A stretch of DNA of 64,000 bases, taken from Reyranella aquatilis. Lineage in GTDB: Bacteria > Pseudomonadota > Alphaproteobacteria > Reyranellales > Reyranellaceae. The position numbers and the translations under genes were made by a program. The notes beneath the pieces were generated by a model. It was not told the DNA's origin. It did not search any database and saw only the letters and a program-made list of their open reading frames with translations. Below, in pieces: positions 62,073 through 64,000 of the stretch (position 1 is its first letter; each line of letters opens with the position of its first letter). The DNA lies in the NCBI RefSeq assembly GCF_020880995.1, contig NZ_JAJISD010000002.1, forward strand, positions 124,001-188,000, given 5' to 3'.

Positions 62073-62531
62073 TCAGGCGTGCAGGTGCTCATGGCCGTGG
62101 CGATGCTTCTCGAGCTTCCGCTCGGCCGGCACCAGATGGAGCTGACCGTGGCGGACGCCGCGCTGGCTGACCGTATCGTCAGCCATGGCGCGCACCTCCT
62201 TCACCGGCCCGCGCAGCACCGAGACCTCGAGGCAGGAGTCGTGGTCGAGATGCACGTGCATGGTCGCCACCTGCAGGTCGTGGTGCCTGTGCTGCGCCTG
62301 GGTGAGCCGGCGGCCGAGATCGCGCGTCTCGTGGTCGTACACATAAGCCAGCGTGGCGATGCAGAAGCCCTCGTCCTTGCCGGATTTGCCCTCCGCCAGC
62401 GTCTCGCGCGCGGCGGCCTCGCGCAGGATGTCGCGCAACGCCTCGGAGCGGCTCGCATAGCGATGCTTCTTCATGTGGCGATCCAGCGTCGCCAGCAGAT
62501 CGTCGTCGACCGACAGGGTCACACGCTGCAT
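62073..62531 (-). CDS. nikR: nickel-responsive regulator NikR
   Basis: A 152-aa ribbon-helix-helix regulator. Residues 1-45 are the DNA-binding domain (RVTLSVDDDLLATLDRHM, SRSEALRDILREA). The C-terminal ACT-like domain carries the nickel ligands of E. coli NikR at matching spacing: His81, His92, His94 and Cys100 in MHVHLDHDSCLEV. GVRHGQLHLVP is also conserved, and the tail is His-rich. It should repress nickel uptake genes when nickel is bound. It is divergent from a TonB-dependent receptor with a NikR-type box between. Confidence 0.93.
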   Translation of the reverse strand: MQRVTLSVDDDLLATLDRHMKKHRYASRSEALRDILREAAARETLAEGKSGKDEGFCIATLAYVYDHETRDLGRRLTQAQHRHHDLQVATMHVHLDHDSCLEVSVLRGPVKEVRAMADDTVSQRGVRHGQLHLVPAERKLEKHRHGHEHLHA

Positions 62532-62562
62532 TCAATTCCTCCCCTTGCCGCGCCGGCACGAA

Positions 62563-62590
62563 GTATGCAGAACATATAAATAGTGCATAC
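62563..62590. promoter_or_regulatory. NikR operator GTATGC-N16-GCATAC
   Basis: Two perfectly inverted 6-bp half-sites separated by exactly 16 bp, the architecture of the E. coli nik operator (GTATGA-N16-TCATAC). The AT-rich spacer holds TATAAAT (plus strand) and TATTTAT (minus strand), possible -10 elements for either gene. The right half-site covers the GTG start of the receptor gene; the left one ends 32 bp before the nikR start. Confidence 0.85.
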
Positions 62591-64000
62591 GAAAACTCTC
62601 CTCTGGGCCGCCGTCGCTCTCGCCTGGCCGGTCGTGGCCGGCGCCCAGCCCGAACCCGCCCCGCTGGCGCCTGGACAGGGCCCCGTCGATCCGGCGGCAC
62701 CTAACCCGACCGCGGCGCCGACCGCCCAAGGCTACACCGGCGCCTCGACCGCCCTTCCCGCCATCACCGTAACCGCGCCGCGCATCCTCGAAGCCGAGCC
62801 GACCGATTCCGCCAGCGAGCGCCGCGTCTCGGGAGAAACGCTGAACACCCGACCGATCTCCCGCCCGGGCGAGATGCTCGAGGCGGTGCCGGGCTTGATC
62901 GTGTCGCAGCACAGCGGCGAAGGAAAGGCCAACCAGTACTTCCTGCGGGGCATGAACCTCGATCACGGCACCGATCTCGCCATCTGGCTGGATGGCATGC
63001 CGATCAACATGCGCACGCACGGGCACGGCCAGGGCTATGCCGATCTCAATTTCCTGATCCCCGAGTTGGTCGAGCAGATGACCATCAAGAAGGGCCCCTA
63101 CTATGCCGAGGAAAGCGATTTCGCCTCGGCAGGCTCGCTGCGCCTGTCCTACGCCAACCGACTGGAGAATGCCGTGGTGGTGGCGACCGGCGGCAGCTTC
63201 GGCTACTGGCGCGCGCTGGCGGCCGGCTCGATGGCGGCGGGCCACGGCACGCTGACCGCAGCAGGCGAGATCGTGACCTACAACGGCCCCTGGCAGGTTG
63301 GCGACGACCTCAAGAAGTTCAACGCCTTCCTGCGCTATGCCGAGGGCGACACAGCCAACGGCTTCGCGATCACGGCGCTGGCCTACACCAATTCCTGGCA
63401 TTCGACCGACCAGATCCCGGCGCGCGCCGTGCTCGACGGCAGCCTCGGACGCTATGGCGCGGTCGACCAGACCGACGGCGGCGACACCCAGCGCTATTCG
63501 CTGTCGATGCGCTGGAGCCGCAGCGACGAGCGCACCGCCTCGAAGATCGAAGCCTACGGCATCTACTCGACGCTCAATCTCTACAACAACTTCACCTATT
63601 TCCTCGACGATCCGACCAACGGCGACCAGTTCCAGCAAACCGACAAGCGCATGATTGTCGGGCTGAACGCCAGCCACCTGATGCGCCACACCCTGGCGGG
63701 ATTCGCCTCCGAGACCACGGTCGGCACGCAGATCCGCTACGACAACATCGGCGTCGGCCTGTTCAACACGGTGCAGCGCACGGCCTTCAACACGATCCGC
63801 TACGACCGGGTGAACGAGACCAGCCTCGCGGTCTATGCCAAAAACACGCTGCAGTGGAACGACTGGCTGCGCTCGATTGTGGGCATTCGCGGCGACTGGT
63901 TCATGGGCTCCGTCGCCTCCGATACCGCCGCGAACTCCGGCAACGTCTCGGCCTTCCTGGCCAGCCCCAAGGCCAGCCTCATCTTCGGGCCGTTCGACAG
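62583..64000 (+). CDS. TonB-dependent outer membrane receptor, probable nickel importer (partial)
   Basis: At least 472 codons, open to the window end. The start is GTG at 62583; an in-frame stop lies at 62577 and the signal peptide (KTLLWAAVALAWPVVAGA) begins right after. A TonB-box-like ITVTAP segment (about 58-63) precedes the plug domain with PGEMLEAVPGLIVSQHSGEG, NQYFLRGMNLDHGTDLAIWL and VEQMTIKKGPYY. The His/Gly-rich MRTHGHGQGYADLNF could touch a metal. Barrel strands follow. The NikR box over its start makes nickel, or a nickel chelate, the likely substrate; this is inferred. Confidence 0.9.
   Translation, partial: MHTKTLLWAAVALAWPVVAGAQPEPAPLAPGQGPVDPAAPNPTAAPTAQGYTGASTALPAITVTAPRILEAEPTDSASERRVSGETLNTRPISRPGEMLEAVPGLIVSQHSGEGKANQYFLRGMNLDHGTDLAIWLDGMPINMRTHGHGQGYADLNFLIPELVEQMTIKKGPYYAEESDFASAGSLRLSYANRLENAVVVATGGSFGYWRALAAGSMAAGHGTLTAAGEIVTYNGPWQVGDDLKKFNAFLRYAEGDTANGFAITALAYTNSWHSTDQIPARAVLDGSLGRYGAVDQTDGGDTQRYSLSMRWSRSDERTASKIEAYGIYSTLNLYNNFTYFLDDPTNGDQFQQTDKRMIVGLNASHLMRHTLAGFASETTVGTQIRYDNIGVGLFNTVQRTAFNTIRYDRVNETSLAVYAKNTLQWNDWLRSIVGIRGDWFMGSVASDTAANSGNVSAFLASPKASLIFGPFD

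Noticed and set aside
62532..63689. A 385-aa open frame on the minus strand opposite the TonB receptor
   Set aside because: It is rich in His/Arg/Gly/Ala with no domain, and mirrors codon bias of the clear receptor gene on the other strand.

Overview
The window comes from the chromosome of a high-GC alphaproteobacterium. The best evidence is a housekeeping block on the minus strand, transcribed from 34.2 kb down to 24.4 kb: a 62-aa protein, dcd, murA, a DUF2948 gene, hisG (short form), hisD, a UPF0262 gene, a low-molecular-weight phosphatase, infA, maf, an RNase E/G gene, yacG and tRNA-Phe. This order is typical of alphaproteobacteria. NodT-type outer-membrane factors and an FdsGBA-type formate dehydrogenase fit the same group. 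A Reyranella-like or Rhodospirillales-like host is only a guess. No phage, insertion sequence or CRISPR array was seen.

Layout. 0-5.3 kb: two MFS exporters (one Fsr-like), a class A beta-lactamase, a small four-helix membrane protein and an SDR dehydrogenase. 5.3-9.9 kb: a secreted ClpP-like protein, a cold-shock protein, a 740-aa protein of unknown function and a small secreted protein. 10-17.6 kb: an aldehyde dehydrogenase, then lysR-fdsG-fdsB-fdsA-fdsD for a molybdenum, NAD-linked formate dehydrogenase, with a LysR-type box between the regulator and fdsG. 17.6-24.3 kb: a PhyH-type dioxygenase, a Gfo/Idh/MocA oxidoreductase, a Tat-exported histidine phosphatase, a Bcr/CflA exporter, a dienelactone hydrolase and a one-chain dihydroxyacetone kinase. 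24.4-34.2 kb: the housekeeping block, split by three plus-strand genes for secreted proteins. 34.2-41.7 kb: a haloalkane dehalogenase, then a tetR-outer membrane factor-adaptor-RND pump operon. 41.8-45.4 kb: an AtuA-family protein with an enoyl-CoA hydratase, and a tandem hotdog thioesterase. 45.4-48.7 kb: an Hpt protein, a hybrid histidine kinase and a divergent OmpR-type regulator, which together look like a phosphorelay. 48.8-55.1 kb: a tRNA with a CAT anticodon, a gamma-glutamyltransferase, an MFS exporter, a SET-domain protein and Tex. 55.1-55.8 kb: two gene remnants. 56.1-62.0 kb: a second complete RND system preceded by a 21-codon leader ORF. 62.1-64 kb: nikR and a divergent TonB-dependent receptor that runs off the window.

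The most notable signal is at the right edge. The sequence GTATGC-N16-GCATAC lies between nikR and the receptor, with the half-site architecture of the known NikR operator, and it overlaps the receptor's only plausible start codon. This points to a nickel-regulated outer-membrane importer. Other points of interest are the leader ORF that ends one base before the second RND operon, the decayed ABC ATPase and flavin monooxygenase, the secreted paralogue pair inserted into the conserved housekeeping block, and two genes whose best Shine-Dalgarno sequence faces a non-standard start codon.
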